64,000 bases of DNA from Przewalskia tangutica (Eukaryota; Streptophyta; Magnoliopsida; Solanales; Solanaceae). The notes below the pieces were generated by a model that made no database searches, was not told where the DNA came from, and saw only the letters and a list, made by a program, of their open reading frames with translations. The stretch is from assembly GCA_029844215.1 (NCBI GenBank), contig CM056729.1, forward strand, positions 8,618,001 to 8,682,000. Direction: 5' to 3'. The position numbers and the translations under genes are program-made. Of this stretch, positions 11,171 to 22,523 are shown one piece after another (position 1 is the stretch's first letter; each line of letters starts with the position of its first letter).

Positions 11171-13020
11171 AGTTTGGGGGTGCCTATTAGTATAATACAC
11201 TTCACTCTCCCAAAACAAAAGAGGGGAAGGATAGAATTGAAGTGAAGGAAAGAATCAAAAGAAAAAGGGAAAAATTGAAAAGCCAAAGAGCTTATGGTAC
11301 AGAAAAATGAGCCTAAATGCCTATCTTTACCAACCCCTACCTAAGCCTACATTACAACCCTTAAAGTCCTGAAGATCTCTTTTATGCATATCCAGAATTA
11401 GTGGAGAATAGCAAGTAAGCATGCCATAGGAATTCTTGAATTTATATGCATGATTTAATACATTGACTTCCATTAAGCATGATGAATATGAGTTTGCGAA
11501 ATATCTAGCTTAATGTACTGAAATGTCATGCTATATGTTCCTGCATATTATTTTGCTAACCTTCATGTTTTTCTAGTTAACACTAATGCAGCAAAAGTGA
11601 TCAATGACAGTGAGTCTTTTATTTTTCGTTTCTTTGAGTCTTTTATTTTATTTCTTTCTATCTTTGCTCGAGGGCGAGCAAAGGTTAAGTTTGGGGGTAT
11701 TTGATCGGTGTATTTTATATACACCTTTTGAGTCAGTTTTAGTTAGTCTTTTGTCCCGTTTTGCACATATAAGTGTCGAATTAGGATAGTTTTTCTTTCT
11801 TTTGAGTCAAAGTGGTTAAAATGGCCAAATGGCGGAAAGGAGCAAAAAGAGGCAAAAGAGAGACAGAGCCGAAACAGAAAGTGGCGAGCAGGCGAAATCT
11901 GCACTACGGCGCGGCCTCGCATCAACAGGGCGCGCGCGCCACTATCCGAGAGGTCGAAGAGCTGGCCGCGGCGCCTCGCATGCCAGATATCGGCGCGGCG
12001 CCAAAACACCCGACGAGTGCGAACTTTCCGCCATGGCGCTGTCTCGCAGGCCGCGCCACGCGAAAAATTAGGTCTTTGACGAAAAATCGCGAGCTCGAAG
12101 GAAAAGAGGAGGCGGTTTGCGACTATAAAAGAGAACCCTAGGCGCTTTGAGGTTCCCTTCGCACAACACAAGACTTTTGCTTGGAGATTGGACACCATTA
12201 GTTTAGTAATTTCTTTTCCTTTCTTGTTATTTATTTCAGTTTTGCATGATGAACTTTGAATTAGTTCTTGTCATGTCAATGGCTAGGAACTAATTCTCTT
12301 ATAGGGCTTTCCATGTTGAATTTCTTGAAACTTATGTTATAAATTAATGCATGCTTATGGTTATTTTTCTTATTGAGAGATCTATCCAATAATTGAGTTG
12401 AATTCTTGGTAATTAATTGACAACTAATTATCACTATATGATTTCTAATCAGATTCTGAAAAGGGGGGATTGTGAATATGCTGTAAGTTGGGTAGACATT
12501 CTTGCATTGGGGATGAAAATACCTCAATTATTTATGTAGCGTTGATGAGAGGCTTAACAACCCTAATTTTGCGCATTGTGCGTGACGGTCAACTAGGTTT
12601 TTGTTCTTAATCCTCCTATAAAGTTATCCTTATCACCGAAAGGTAGGTAAGGTGCGATACTGGGGTTGAGTGTTTATATAACCCTAACGGGAGTATAAAA
12701 CGATTTTGTAAACCTGCTTTCTCCAAAAGAAGAATACCATAAGTTAATGCATTAGTAAGTAGCATAAGCGGATAGTAAGGATACATGGAAGCCCTATTCC
12801 CATCACATCTGAAGTAAACCTTTATACTTTAATTAGCTTTTATAATTCTTAGTTATAAACAACCAATCAATCATTAATTCGCCAAATAGATACTAGAAAA
12901 TAGATAGTTGGTACTTGAACCCTAATCCCAGAGGACGATATTCAGTCTTATCAAATACTATACTACTTGGTACGATAACGTGCACTTGCGTTTAAAGTGT
13001 GTGCATCTTACCGCGCATCA
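11171..13020 (+). mobile_element. Athila-type element, 5'-truncated (3' interior and LTR)
   Basis: 11171-11701 aligns with the 3' non-coding region of the first Athila copy, including GTTTGGGGGTGCCTAT at the break and the polypurine tract AAGTTTGGGGGTATT before the LTR. The LTR (11702-13020) is full length. All of gag, protease and the second ORF are missing. The right end sits precisely in a chromovirus pol gene (13021), so the element inserted there and a later deletion removed its left part together with chromovirus sequence. Confidence 0.8.
11702..13020 (+). repeat. 3' LTR of the truncated Athila element
   Basis: 1319 bp, starting TGATCGGTGT and ending CCGCGCATCA. It is related to but clearly diverged from the 574-1809 LTR: the same order of blocks (TTTTGAGTCA, then GGAGATT, TGGCTAGGAACTAA, GGTTGAG, GAGGACGATATTC) but a GC-rich middle at 11880-12070. 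A TATA box (TATAAAAG, 12124-12131) lies at a sensible place for the U3/R border. Confidence 0.85.
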
Positions 13021-13641
13021 AGAAGTCGTATGCAGATCATCGGCGCCGACACTTGGAATTTGAGATAGATGATTGGGTTTTCCTAAAGGTATCGCCCATG
13101 AAGGGCGTGATGAGGTTTGGGAAGAAAGGGAAACTTAGCCCAAGGTACATCGAGTGACGATCAGTAGGGTAGGCAAGGTTACTATGAGTTAGATCTTCCG
13201 TCCGATCCGGAGGCTGCATCCGATTTTTCATGTGTCTATGTTGCGGAAATGTATTGCAGATCCATCTAGAGTGCACCGATTCATGATGTCCAGTGTGAGA
13301 GAGTTATCGTATGAGAGTCCCATAAGCGATACTCGATCGTCGAGTTAGGCGACTTGGACGAAGACGTGGCTTCCGTCGAGTCCTATGGCGAACGAGCAGG
13401 AGGAAATGACATGGGAAGCAGAGGATGACATGATGAAGAAGTATCCTCACTTATTCCCTATACCTCCAGGTAACCTACTTTCTTGCTTGTTAGTTTTGAT
13501 TTAGCAATTACGCTTAAGTATGTTGTGGCTCGTGGAGCTTCTTTATTTGCAAAAGAATAGTTAAGGGAGTCTATGTCGATATTGTGATTTGAGTAAGCCT
13601 AGAAGAAACATTCGGGACGAATGTTTCTAAGGGGGGGAGAA
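13021..13641 (+). pseudogene. chromovirus (Tekay/Del-like) pol C-terminus with chromodomain, and polypurine tract
   Basis: The first codons read KSYADH and then VFLKVSPMKGVMRFGKKGKL, the integrase C-terminal region of Tekay/Del-type gypsy elements. Near 13395-13460 is EMTWEAEDDMMKKYPHLF, the end of the chromodomain that targets such elements to heterochromatin. Frameshifts between the two blocks break the protein. The motif ACATTCGGGACGAATGTT (about 13602-13626) and the purine run GGGGGGGAGA at 13631-13640 sit just before the LTR, as in relatives. Only about 450 bp of pol survives, because the Athila insertion and a deletion removed the rest. Confidence 0.85.
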
Positions 13642-15134
13642 TGTTATACCCCGTAGTTCTGACCCTACGTATGAGAGCATACGAAAGCATGTAAGACTTA
13701 AAATTTTCAAAGGATAGGTTGATGGATTGTTCCGGACGGGTTTTAGTCAACTTTGAGGCGGGTTATGACCCGGTATATTGAGAGTTCCTAAGTGTTTCAA
13801 AGGCCTAGGGCGTAGTTCGTGGAGTCTCAATTCCAACGCAACCAACCGTTCGTCGATAGGACGTCGGAGTAGAAAGTTATGAGAATTACAAGTTCGGCGC
13901 AATGACGTAAATATGTTTGGACAAAGCGACGCTGGCGCGGATGCGAGGCAGCGCGCTAAAGCATCTTGAGTCGCTGAAGTTGTACAGCGCCGTGGCGCCA
14001 GACGCATGCGCGCCGGAAGTTCCGGAGTCCGCAGAGGTTTCAGCGCGCGCCGGCTGGGCGCGCGCCAGCGGGACTCTGGCGGAAAAACTTAGGAAAATCC
14101 GATTTTCTCTTTTAAAGGCCATGGGAGGGTGAAAAGTGTCCCCCATCCGATTTTTCAGATGTTTATATTGACCAAGTCTTGAAGACTTGGTCATCTTTCA
14201 AACCTCCTCTCTCTAAATTAGCTCTCACTTCTCTCTACAATTCCAAAGGGAATTCAAAGCCTAAGAAAATCAAAAGTTAAGAACAATAAGGAAGCTTGTG
14301 GCTAGCTTGTTGGTGTTGTTGTGGTGGTGTTCTTGGCAAGGAAGCTAGCAAAATATTTGGAATAAGTTTGGCTAAAACTTTAAGGTAACATTTCTTCCTT
14401 TAGAATTAGTTTCTAGTGTTGCATGTTAAGAAGAAAGAACTTGTGGTAGTAAATAATGTTCTTAGAGTCATTGCATGCAAGAAATGTGGTTTGGATATGA
14501 AAGAATTGGTTAAGAAGATATTATGAGCATGTTGTAGCCTAAAAACTACCTTAGAATTGTTAAGAGAATTGTTGTACCTTATGGGGCAGAATTTTACACA
14601 CCCAAGTTTAGGTGTGCAATCCCCTTTGAAATGTTGGATTGTTGAGCCTTAAATGTGGCATTTGGATGATAAATTCGGCCTTGAGAAAGGTGGCAAAGTG
14701 AGTAGAAACAAAGGAAATACTGCCCAATTTTCCATAGAATTTAGTGACTTTGAACTTGGATTTTTCTACCTTGAATTTAGAGGTTAATAAACGCATCATG
14801 ATTATTATAGATTGAAATATTACTTGCGGTAGTTGAGCTTAGCAAGTGGATTGACCAAAGAGGTATGTGAAGCTTTCCTATCTCTTGAGCATGAATAGAT
14901 GAAACTATGTAGTACGGTAGACGTACAAGATTTGGTATTCTTACTTGTTTTAAGTATATAATGACTTGTTTCGTTTTAAGAATGTCTAAGTCCTTTGGTT
15001 ATGGGAAAAGTATGATTTTACTAAAGTGTAGAGTTAATATAACAACTTTATGGGAAGTTGGTTTATTAGCTTCACAAAAGGTTAATGAGAAGAGATTTAC
15101 TCTAAGTAAGATAAGTATATGAAGAGGCAAATTG

Positions 15135-15139
15135 ATTTT
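15135..15139. repeat. left target-site duplication of the Ogre-like element
   Basis: ATTTT before the left LTR. The identical ATTTT follows the right LTR at 26273-26277. Together with the TG...CA ends this defines the element borders exactly. Confidence 0.9.
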
Positions 15140-18100
15140 TGTTGACACCCAATTTTGACCCTCCCGTCCAGCCATTAACTATAAAATTACACTAATTTCG
15201 TAAAATAATTTTTAGGATTTTTTATAATAAAATACAACAATAAAACATTAAATACAGGCATAAATAAACAATTTAATAATGGCGTCGCATCGCGTAGAGT
15301 TTTAAGCACTTAGAGTCCCGCGCCCGCATTAATTATTTTAAGCCATGTCGTAATTCTTAAATCAATAATAAATACATAAATTAATTAATAATGCACAATA
15401 AATAAGGTTTTAAATAATAGCACCGCATTTTAAAATATTAAATAGCACACCCGCATTTATTATTATAATAGTTTATAATAATAACTTAGGCTAATAAAAC
15501 ACCTAAATAATTTAATCACATTAGTTTATTGGTTTATCACTAATTAACTAAGCCTAAAACTAATTAATTTATCACTAATTTAATACTAATAACCCACTAA
15601 TTAAAAGCCTAATTAAAACTAACCTAACACTCAACCTAACTCTACCCAGCCCAATCCCTTTCATTTTTCCCTTATCAGCAGCCCAACCCGCGGCCCACAC
15701 CCTTACTTCGTCGACCCGGCCCACGCCCTATCCTTTAAACGTTCAGCAGCCTTTCCCCACTCTTCCTCGTCGACAAACCTTAGAACAAAACAAACGAAAA
15801 ACACAAAACCCACAGAACCCTAAACCTAAGGCAACCGCCGCCAGCACCCACGCCCCCAGCCCCGCGATTCTCGCCGGAAATACCGCACCCCACCTTCCTT
15901 TCCCTTTACCCACACGCACCCCAGCCAGTTTCTTACCATAACCAGCACCCAAATCCCTTCAAATCAGAACTTACCTTAACCGATTTTACACCCATAAGAA
16001 TCGTCCAAAATCAATATCGAATCAGCACCAATTTTAGCCATTCTCAGCCTTACCAATTTTAGAACTTAAAGTTAGGCTATATAAACGACATGCAATAGCA
16101 ATCGACAGGGAGATCCCTTAACAGCAGTCGAGACCCTCTCTTTCACAGTCAAAACCAGTGCATGCATTAGAATGGAGCAGAGTTAAGAACCACCACAGTA
16201 GGGTACAAGACGAGGGAGCTGAGGGCAGTCCAATTTTTAGGACAGTAGAGCAGAGAGGGGGCATCGGTCGAACGTAGAGATACCCGTTAAGAGCAGAAAC
16301 AGGGAGAGCAGGGTCATAGCATCGATCGTCCAGAGTTCAAGAGGAAATAGCAAGAACACCGATTAAAACCCTTCTTCTTAGTTGCGAGAAGTCGCGCACA
16401 TCGGTGAGTATTCTCAATAGCAAGCCTTACCCTTTCAATCGCATCGCAATAACCCGTCGGGTGGACCGACGACGACTTGATACGCCTCGGTTGCCACGGA
16501 GAAGGTAAACTAGAACTCTTCTCGATTTGTTCTACTTTACGAGTTTACGTGTCTTATCGGTGATTTAGTTCACTGCTCATATTGTCAGATTCTTAACTGT
16601 GATGTTTGGTTAATCTGGGTAATTGGTTCATTACGTAATTGTTGTTAGATCTAATACCGTATGCTCAGCGATTGTCAAAGTTATGACAGATCTTCTAATG
16701 ACTTAAAAAGGGAATGTGGGCTCTGTTTAATTTGTTGTAGTCAGTGGTTCACCTAATGATGTGTGGTTTATTTTCCCTTAATGTGTATATCATCCGGTCA
16801 ACTCGAATCTGTTAAACAAACGAGTAAGGTGATTAAAAGTTTGTTTTGTTTGTCTAGTGTATATGCTAACTTCTAAAATCAGTCGCTTATGTATATGTTG
16901 TCTAAAACGATATGCTAGCATGATCATGTCGTTCTGAATGTGCATTGATAGCCAATTCATAAACCCCATCATGTAGGTAGCGCTAGTCCATTCATGCGCA
17001 TTCTCTCCTCTATATGAATTAACTCGACCTAATTTACAAATACATATCACCTTTATATGTAAATAATTAAGTTTCCTCGACGATCGCTTTTGACATCTCA
17101 TTCTAAGCGGTATGATCCAAGCGACGATAGGTATGTGTCCCCGCCCAATGCATTTAAAGTCTAGAGTTATGGCATGTCAAATTGTATCCACGTTCGCATT
17201 CACTTAGTCAGAGCCATGTTTCACATAATTAAAATGTTAATGGTATAATGTGACCTTAGAATGAACTATTTTACTTATTCCTCCTAATGTAAGAAGGACA
17301 TAGGTTATTTCTTTGCTTTAAAGACATGTTGCATCGCCATTCTCTTCTCCTCTTCCAGCCATCTTTATTCCATGCATCTCATTTGTTAGCATGTTCTTTT
17401 GTCCATTTCTGCTCATAATATGAAATGAAATACATGTAAGGATGTCCTCCTTTTTCTTAGAATAACCGAATGTAAGAATGTTAGCATAATGTTTCGTCAC
17501 GCACACCGCCATCGCTTACTTATCTCGGTTTGTTGTGGCATACCGCCCACCGCCCGCTTGTCTCTGTTGCGCTGCATAACGCCTCTGTTACTTGCCTTTA
17601 CTTGGAATTGTTGGGGTTGCGTATAATGCTAGCAAATTGGTTTACGATCTACATACATGCTCATTCGTATTTCCTTTGCCATCTGCTTGCTTACCCCTAT
17701 CTGCTTGCTTATCCTTTGCTTGGTCTTTATGTATGTGTGTGCTTAAATACAAACTATATGTCAAGTGCTGGTTTGGGTTAAATAAATTTGGGCATATACT
17801 AATCCTTATCACTTTCTTTTTTTACATGGCACGCATCGGAGCAAAAATGAAGAGTCTCATGGCGAGACTCATCACAAAGCTACAGCAAATGAAGACCCGC
17901 ATCTTATGTGCTTCATCCCCTCCGCATCGCAAACTCCTAACCATAGGCGAAATGACATCGCCTTTCCTTCGAGTCATCCTTACTTATTCTTTATTCTGCC
18001 TCATTTATTTGTCAGAACTAATTGTCTAACGCTATACTAATTAATTAGCATTTATAATAGTTAAATCGTGAATCAATAGCTAGAAATTAGTTTGATTTAC

Positions 18101-18962
18101 TTACTTTAGGCTTGCCTTGCCTTGTTTAATAGTTATAATAAATCACTTAACACCCTACACTTGCATAATAAGCTGGAATATTATTTACCTAGATATTCTT
18201 AAAACCGTGGTATAATTTCCTATTAATACAGAATAAGAAATACTGCTTTTGCATAATAGACACGTCCTCCCTCTTATCACAGGATATTATATCCTCATGC
18301 TAAGCAATATATACCCCTTAGGTAAAGGAATACTTGCATATATTTTACTCCTATTATACCTATAGCTAATATAGTATTTGGGCATCCTAATTGCACAGTT
18401 TTCAAAACTGACCTTGACTTTCTTACATAAACCTTGCAAAATATTTTAGAAAGTATATCTTATACTCTTCCGCTTAAACGTTTTTTAATACATCTTTTTC
18501 ACAGCATAAATAATTAACCCTAGGTTTGGCAGGATAACCGCAAGTTAGCGGATCTTAGAGGGTGCCTAACCCCTTCCCTCTAGATTAATAAAGAACCCTT
18601 ACCCAGAATCTCATTAAGTTTAGCAGACCATTAAAATGGAGTTAATGTTTACTTTAAACTAGTTAAACATTTAGGTGTCCTAATTCACCCAATTAATTAG
18701 GTGGCGACTCCGCGAACCCTTGGCATTCTAGCAACCCTTTAGCATTTTGGCACCCTTTTAAACTTTAGCATTTTTGCACTTTTAGCACCCTTTAGCTTTA
18801 AAATAGCATCTTTTAGCACCTTTAGCACCTTTTAAGCATTTTAGCATCCCTTTAGCAATTTTAGCATTTTTAACCTTTTAGCTTTTATTATCTTATTTTT
18901 CTAACCTTTTAATTTGAGCAGCAGGAGTTTAAAAAATGCCGCGGCCGGAAAAGGGCGCGACA
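15140..18962 (+). repeat. left LTR of the Ogre-like element
   Basis: 3823 bp from TGTTGACACC to GGGCGCGACA. The last 930 bp or so are almost identical to the right LTR. Parts of 15680-17990 differ by many short indels. The region 18720-18900 is a low-complexity stretch built from TTTAGCA and TTTAGCACC words. TATATAAACGACATG at about 16077-16091 is a possible TATA region. No ORF in it has recognisable homology. Confidence 0.9.
18720..18900 (+). repeat. TTTAGCA-word low-complexity tract in the left LTR
   Basis: Repeated words TTTAGCA, TTTAGCACC and TTTTAAGCATTTTAGCAT. An identical tract is in the right LTR at about 26032-26212. It forms the U5 side shortly before the LTR end. Confidence 0.75.
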
Positions 18963-18966
18963 GAAA

Positions 18967-18984
18967 TGGCGACTCCGCTGGGGA
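18967..18984 (+). promoter_or_regulatory. primer binding site, tRNA-Arg type
   Basis: TGGCGACTCCGCTGGGGA, four bases after the left LTR. This motif is the one reported for Ogre-like elements (tRNA-Arg). A shorter look-alike, GGTGGCGACTCCGCGAACCC, lies inside both LTRs (about 18701 and 26011) and is probably not used. Confidence 0.85.
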
Positions 18985-20160
18985 TTTTAGGTTCTTAACC
19001 ACAACAAACCTAGGGCTATTATTTGGCAATTATTTTGCATTTAATTTTTTTGTGTATTGTATTTAGTTTATTTTTGCTACTTGCTTTACTGCTTTCCCTA
19101 AACTGGCATTCCGCTCATATTTCTTCCATTCTGGAAAATTCACACAAATCACATACTCACGCTACGTGTGCTCGCGCACGCAAATTTCTTTCAAAAATAT
19201 CCAAATTTTAGGAGAGTTGGCGCTGCGCGAGTTAGATCGGTTATCCGATCACCGTAGCCTTCTCACTGAGTTGTCCGCCGGGAACTCTGCCTAGAAAGGC
19301 CAAATCTTAGCAACTTCAGATGAGCTATACCACCCTTATTTTAGGCATACGTCGATTCACCTTAGGTGGTGGTCCTGCATCGACACCACAATTAGGAAGA
19401 CACCAAACTTGTCGACGGGTTTCTCAACCCAACGACTAACCAGCATATTATGTGTAGCGTGACAATGACAGACAAATCCAAACCCAATCATGACATGCTG
19501 AAATTGGGAAAAGTGCACCGTCATTTGGTCGCCATTTCCAACAAAGGCATTATAGTTGGACGACTTGGACAAATCCGTCATAATCTCGCATAAGTGACGT
19601 TTAGGCTTACCTCTGGCATAAAGAGGTCCCCCTGCATGTTAGGAAACGTTTGAATATGCTATGTGCGATATATCTGCTACATACTTGCAAATTATGTGCT
19701 TTATGCTAACACCGTTTGTTGCATTTTTAGAAAGATTTATCATCCTCCCCAAAGGGTCGGTTCGTATTTGACTAAGCAATGGCAGAACATCAATATTTCA
19801 CAAGATCAAAGTGCAGTCCAAAGAACATGACCGATTCAAGGACATTTGAGCGAACGCAGTCGAACTGTCTTGGTTCCTATAGGCAGCGGGAGTCTCGTAA
19901 AAGAAAAGCAACATAGATCCGACATGCGCCCAATACCACAAAGAATGGCAACCCTACAGGCCGAAATTAGAAGGCCCAGAAACATCACTACAAGCAACTA
20001 CATTAAGACCCACTTTAGGCCAAACGCCCTTTGCATATTCAAAACTGGGACAAAGCAGGAAACCAGACAAGGGTTGCAAGTCCAAATGCACCGCACGCAG
20101 ATGTCGAGACAAGGCGCGGTCAAATACAAATCGACCCCAAAACTCACAAATTTTCTTTGA
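18985..20160 (+). other. leader region of the Ogre-like element, non-coding
   Basis: The region after the primer site has no conserved protein. The first 300 bases resemble an element leader (GAGTTGTCCGCCGGGAACTC, then GCCTAGAAAGGCC, which is a short inverted repeat). A 19846-20160 plus frame and a 19357-19581 minus frame exist, but neither shows any family motif. Confidence 0.5.
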
Positions 20161-20164
20161 GCGC

Positions 20165-20290
20165 AGGTCTTTTCATATTAATGAGAAAGTGCAACGGCGA
20201 AAATGCGAAAAGTTTCTCCATATTAATGCGGAAAGTGCAATGGTAAGCGTAAAATACGGCAAAAAGTTTCTCCAGATAGCGTATGAAAAA
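20165..20290 (+). repeat. imperfect tandem duplication, about 50 bp
   Basis: Units share CATATTAATG, GAAAGTGCAA and AAAAGTTTCTCCA. The first starts near 20175, the second near 20218, and a third partial one ends near 20275. It marks the entry to the repeat-rich part of the interior. Confidence 0.6.
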
Positions 20291-20644
20291 AGCAAAGGCA
20301 GAGGGTGACAACAATCCAAAGTCCGCAGCAAAGCAAGCAGCAGCAAAGGCATCAACAATCAAGGTCAAAGTTCAAAGTTCCGCAACAAAACCTAGCGCAT
20401 CAACTCTGCATAAAGTCAAATTGGCAACCCACGATCACACCCAACAAAGGCATCATGACAATTACGTCGATTGCTGCTCAAAGATGTCCGCAAAGACAAC
20501 ATCTCAATATTCACAGTATATCGTGACGATATCTCTACCCATAAAATTGCACTTCATATGTATTTATCATTTTGTTTAAACAGTATACACTAACGCCTTT
20601 TCTCGCTTAGCTTGCGAGCATTCATTCTACAGAGCAAGAACACG

Positions 20645-21262
20645 CCCGTGCAACGACGTAATCAAGAAGTCCATGCAACGACGCCAAGAAGAACACGTCC
20701 GGCAACGACGTTATCAAGACAAAGAAGTCCACGAACGACACCAAAGAAGAACACGAATCGACGAATCAAGTCCACGCAACGACGCCAAAGAACACGTCCG
20801 GCAACGACGTTATCGACAAAGAAGTCCACGCAACGACGCCAAGAAGAACACGCCCGCATAACGACGTAATCAAGAAGTCCACGCAACGACGCCATCAAGA
20901 ACACGCCCAAACAACGACGTAATCGCAAGTCCGCAACGACGCCAAAGAAGAACACGCCCAAACAACGACGTAATCGCAAGTCCACGCAACGACGCCAAAA
21001 AGAACATCGCCCAAACAACGACGTAATCGCAAGTCCATGCAACGACGCCAAGAAGAACACGCCCGCATAACGACGTAATCGAAGTCTACGCAACGACGCC
21101 AAGAAGAACATCGCCCGCATAACGACGTGATCAAGAAGTCCACGCAACGACGCCAAGAAGAACACGCCCAGTAACGACGCATCGCGACAATGAGTCCACG
21201 CAACGACGCCAAAGAAGAACACGCCCAGTAACGACGTTATCGACAAAGAAGTCCGAAACGAC
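20645..21262 (+). repeat. tandem array, about 53-bp unit, 12 copies
   Basis: Anchored on the word CCACGCAACGACGCC, copies start near 20671, 20729, 20772, 20826, 20879, 20931, 20982, 21035, 21087, 21140, 21196 and 21252, mostly 51-56 bases apart. Each unit holds two AACGACG words about 26 bases apart, one before GCC and one before TAATC or TTATC. Long minus-strand frames across it (up to 223 codons) are a by-product of the repeat and not a gene. Confidence 0.9.
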
Positions 21263-21407
21263 GCCATCATCAAGATATTACATCTACACAAGGAAGATTT
21301 TCTGCGTCTCAAAATTGCATTTTTATCATTCATGCTTTATTATTCGTCTTTAGCAGCTATGCACTAACTCTTCTTTGAGCTTTAGTCTACGTGAACGCAA
21401 AGAATAA

Positions 21408-21692
21408 GTCCAAAACGACGCCAAGTCCAAAACGACGCTAAGTCCAAAACGACGCCAAGTCAAAACGACGCCAAGTCCAAAACGACGCCAAGTCAAAACG
21501 ACGCCAAGTCCGAAACGACGACAAGTCCAAAACGACGCCAAGTCCGAAACGACGCCACGTCCAAAAACGCATTTACAAGTCCGAAACGACGACAAGTCCG
21601 AAACGACCAGTCCGAAAACGACTCAAGGTCCGAAACGACGCCACGTCCAAAACGACGACAAGTCCAAAACGACGACAAGTCCAAACGACGCC
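21408..21692 (+). repeat. tandem array, about 17-bp unit, roughly 17 copies
   Basis: Unit AAGTCCAAAACGACGCC with small changes (GACGACA for GACGCCA, CGAAACG for CAAAACG). It shares the AACGACG core and the AAGTCC word with the 53-bp array, so both probably grew from the same seed. Confidence 0.9.
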
Positions 21693-21962
21693 ATCATCGC
21701 GATATCACGCAGGACGATTTCTATACTCCCAAATCGCATTTCTTACGCATGCTTTATTATTCTGTCTTAGCAGTTATGCACTAACTCTTTCTTGAGCTTT
21801 AGTATACAGGGACAGTTGCAGCAAGGACGACATATCCGCATTCACTATCGCAACACGTCTGTGCAAGGACGAAAGCCACAACATTTGCAGCATCGCATCA
21901 ACACAACAGGCATCGCATTTTTGCAGGATAACATTTTTCTACTCACAGTCACATTACTTTTA

Positions 21963-22207
21963 AAATTATGCATCATCATTTTGCCTTAGCAGTTATGCAC
22001 TAACCGTTTGTTCAAGTCTTAGCATGCAGCAGCAGGAGCACAACGTGGATTTTCTCTTACAGCGAACCGGGGCAATCTGTTGGGGGGCCAACCTTCCCAA
22101 CGACGCGTAAGCCGCCTGCCGCGTCCACTCGCTTCCACCGCAGTAACCCAAAGACCACAAGCCATAGCGACACCCTGTGTTCAAGCCAGTTATTTTCTTT
22201 TACTTTT
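21963..22207 (+). other. last spacer module and unique tail of the Ogre-like interior
   Basis: 21963-22027 is the last of four spacer modules built around TTAGCAGTTATGCACTAAC. The rest is GC-richer unique sequence with no protein motif on either strand. Confidence 0.5.
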
Positions 22208-22400
22208 TGCACCATAACCCAGTGTCATCATAACTCGACACTGGGACATTTTTAAGCCCGCATTAGCCCGCCTTGGTGTTTTGACCATGGTAGCCCAGTG
22301 TCGTCATAACTCGACACTGGGACATCTTTGAGTCCGCGTTAACTCGCTTCGTGTGTTTCGACCATGGTATCCCGGTCGCCATAACTCGACATCGACGCTT
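22208..22400 (+). repeat. three tandem hairpin-bearing units, about 76 bp
   Basis: Units begin at about 22218, 22294 and 22371. The first two contain a perfect 9-base inverted repeat (CCCAGTGTC ... GACACTGGG) with a 10-base loop. They continue with GACAT, GTTTTGACCATGGTA or GTTTCGACCATGGTA, and enter the next unit. In the third copy the stem is broken. The repeat lies 120 bases before the polypurine tract. Confidence 0.85.
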
Positions 22401-22508
22401 TTGATTTTCGTCGGCCACTTGTCTACCCGCCAAAGATTTTGCAATTCGAAGATCGAGACAAAAGCATGAGTCAACGTCTTTGTCCGAAGATTCTTCCATC
22501 ATCTCCAT

Positions 22509-22523
22509 ACAAAGAGGGACATC
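22509..22523 (+). promoter_or_regulatory. polypurine tract of the Ogre-like element
   Basis: ACAAAGAGGGACATC directly before the right LTR. The purine core AAAGAGGGA is the expected primer for plus-strand synthesis. Confidence 0.7.

Noticed and set aside
20662..21333. 223-codon open frame on the minus strand with periodic WRRC and SLLG motifs
   Set aside because: It spans the 53-bp tandem array; the periodic protein is a by-product of repeats whose unit is close to a multiple of three. No start context, no homology, and similar frames exist in the other phases.
20645..21692. Array that superficially resembles a CRISPR
   Set aside because: The units are contiguous and related throughout, with no unique spacers, and the context is a plant retrotransposon.
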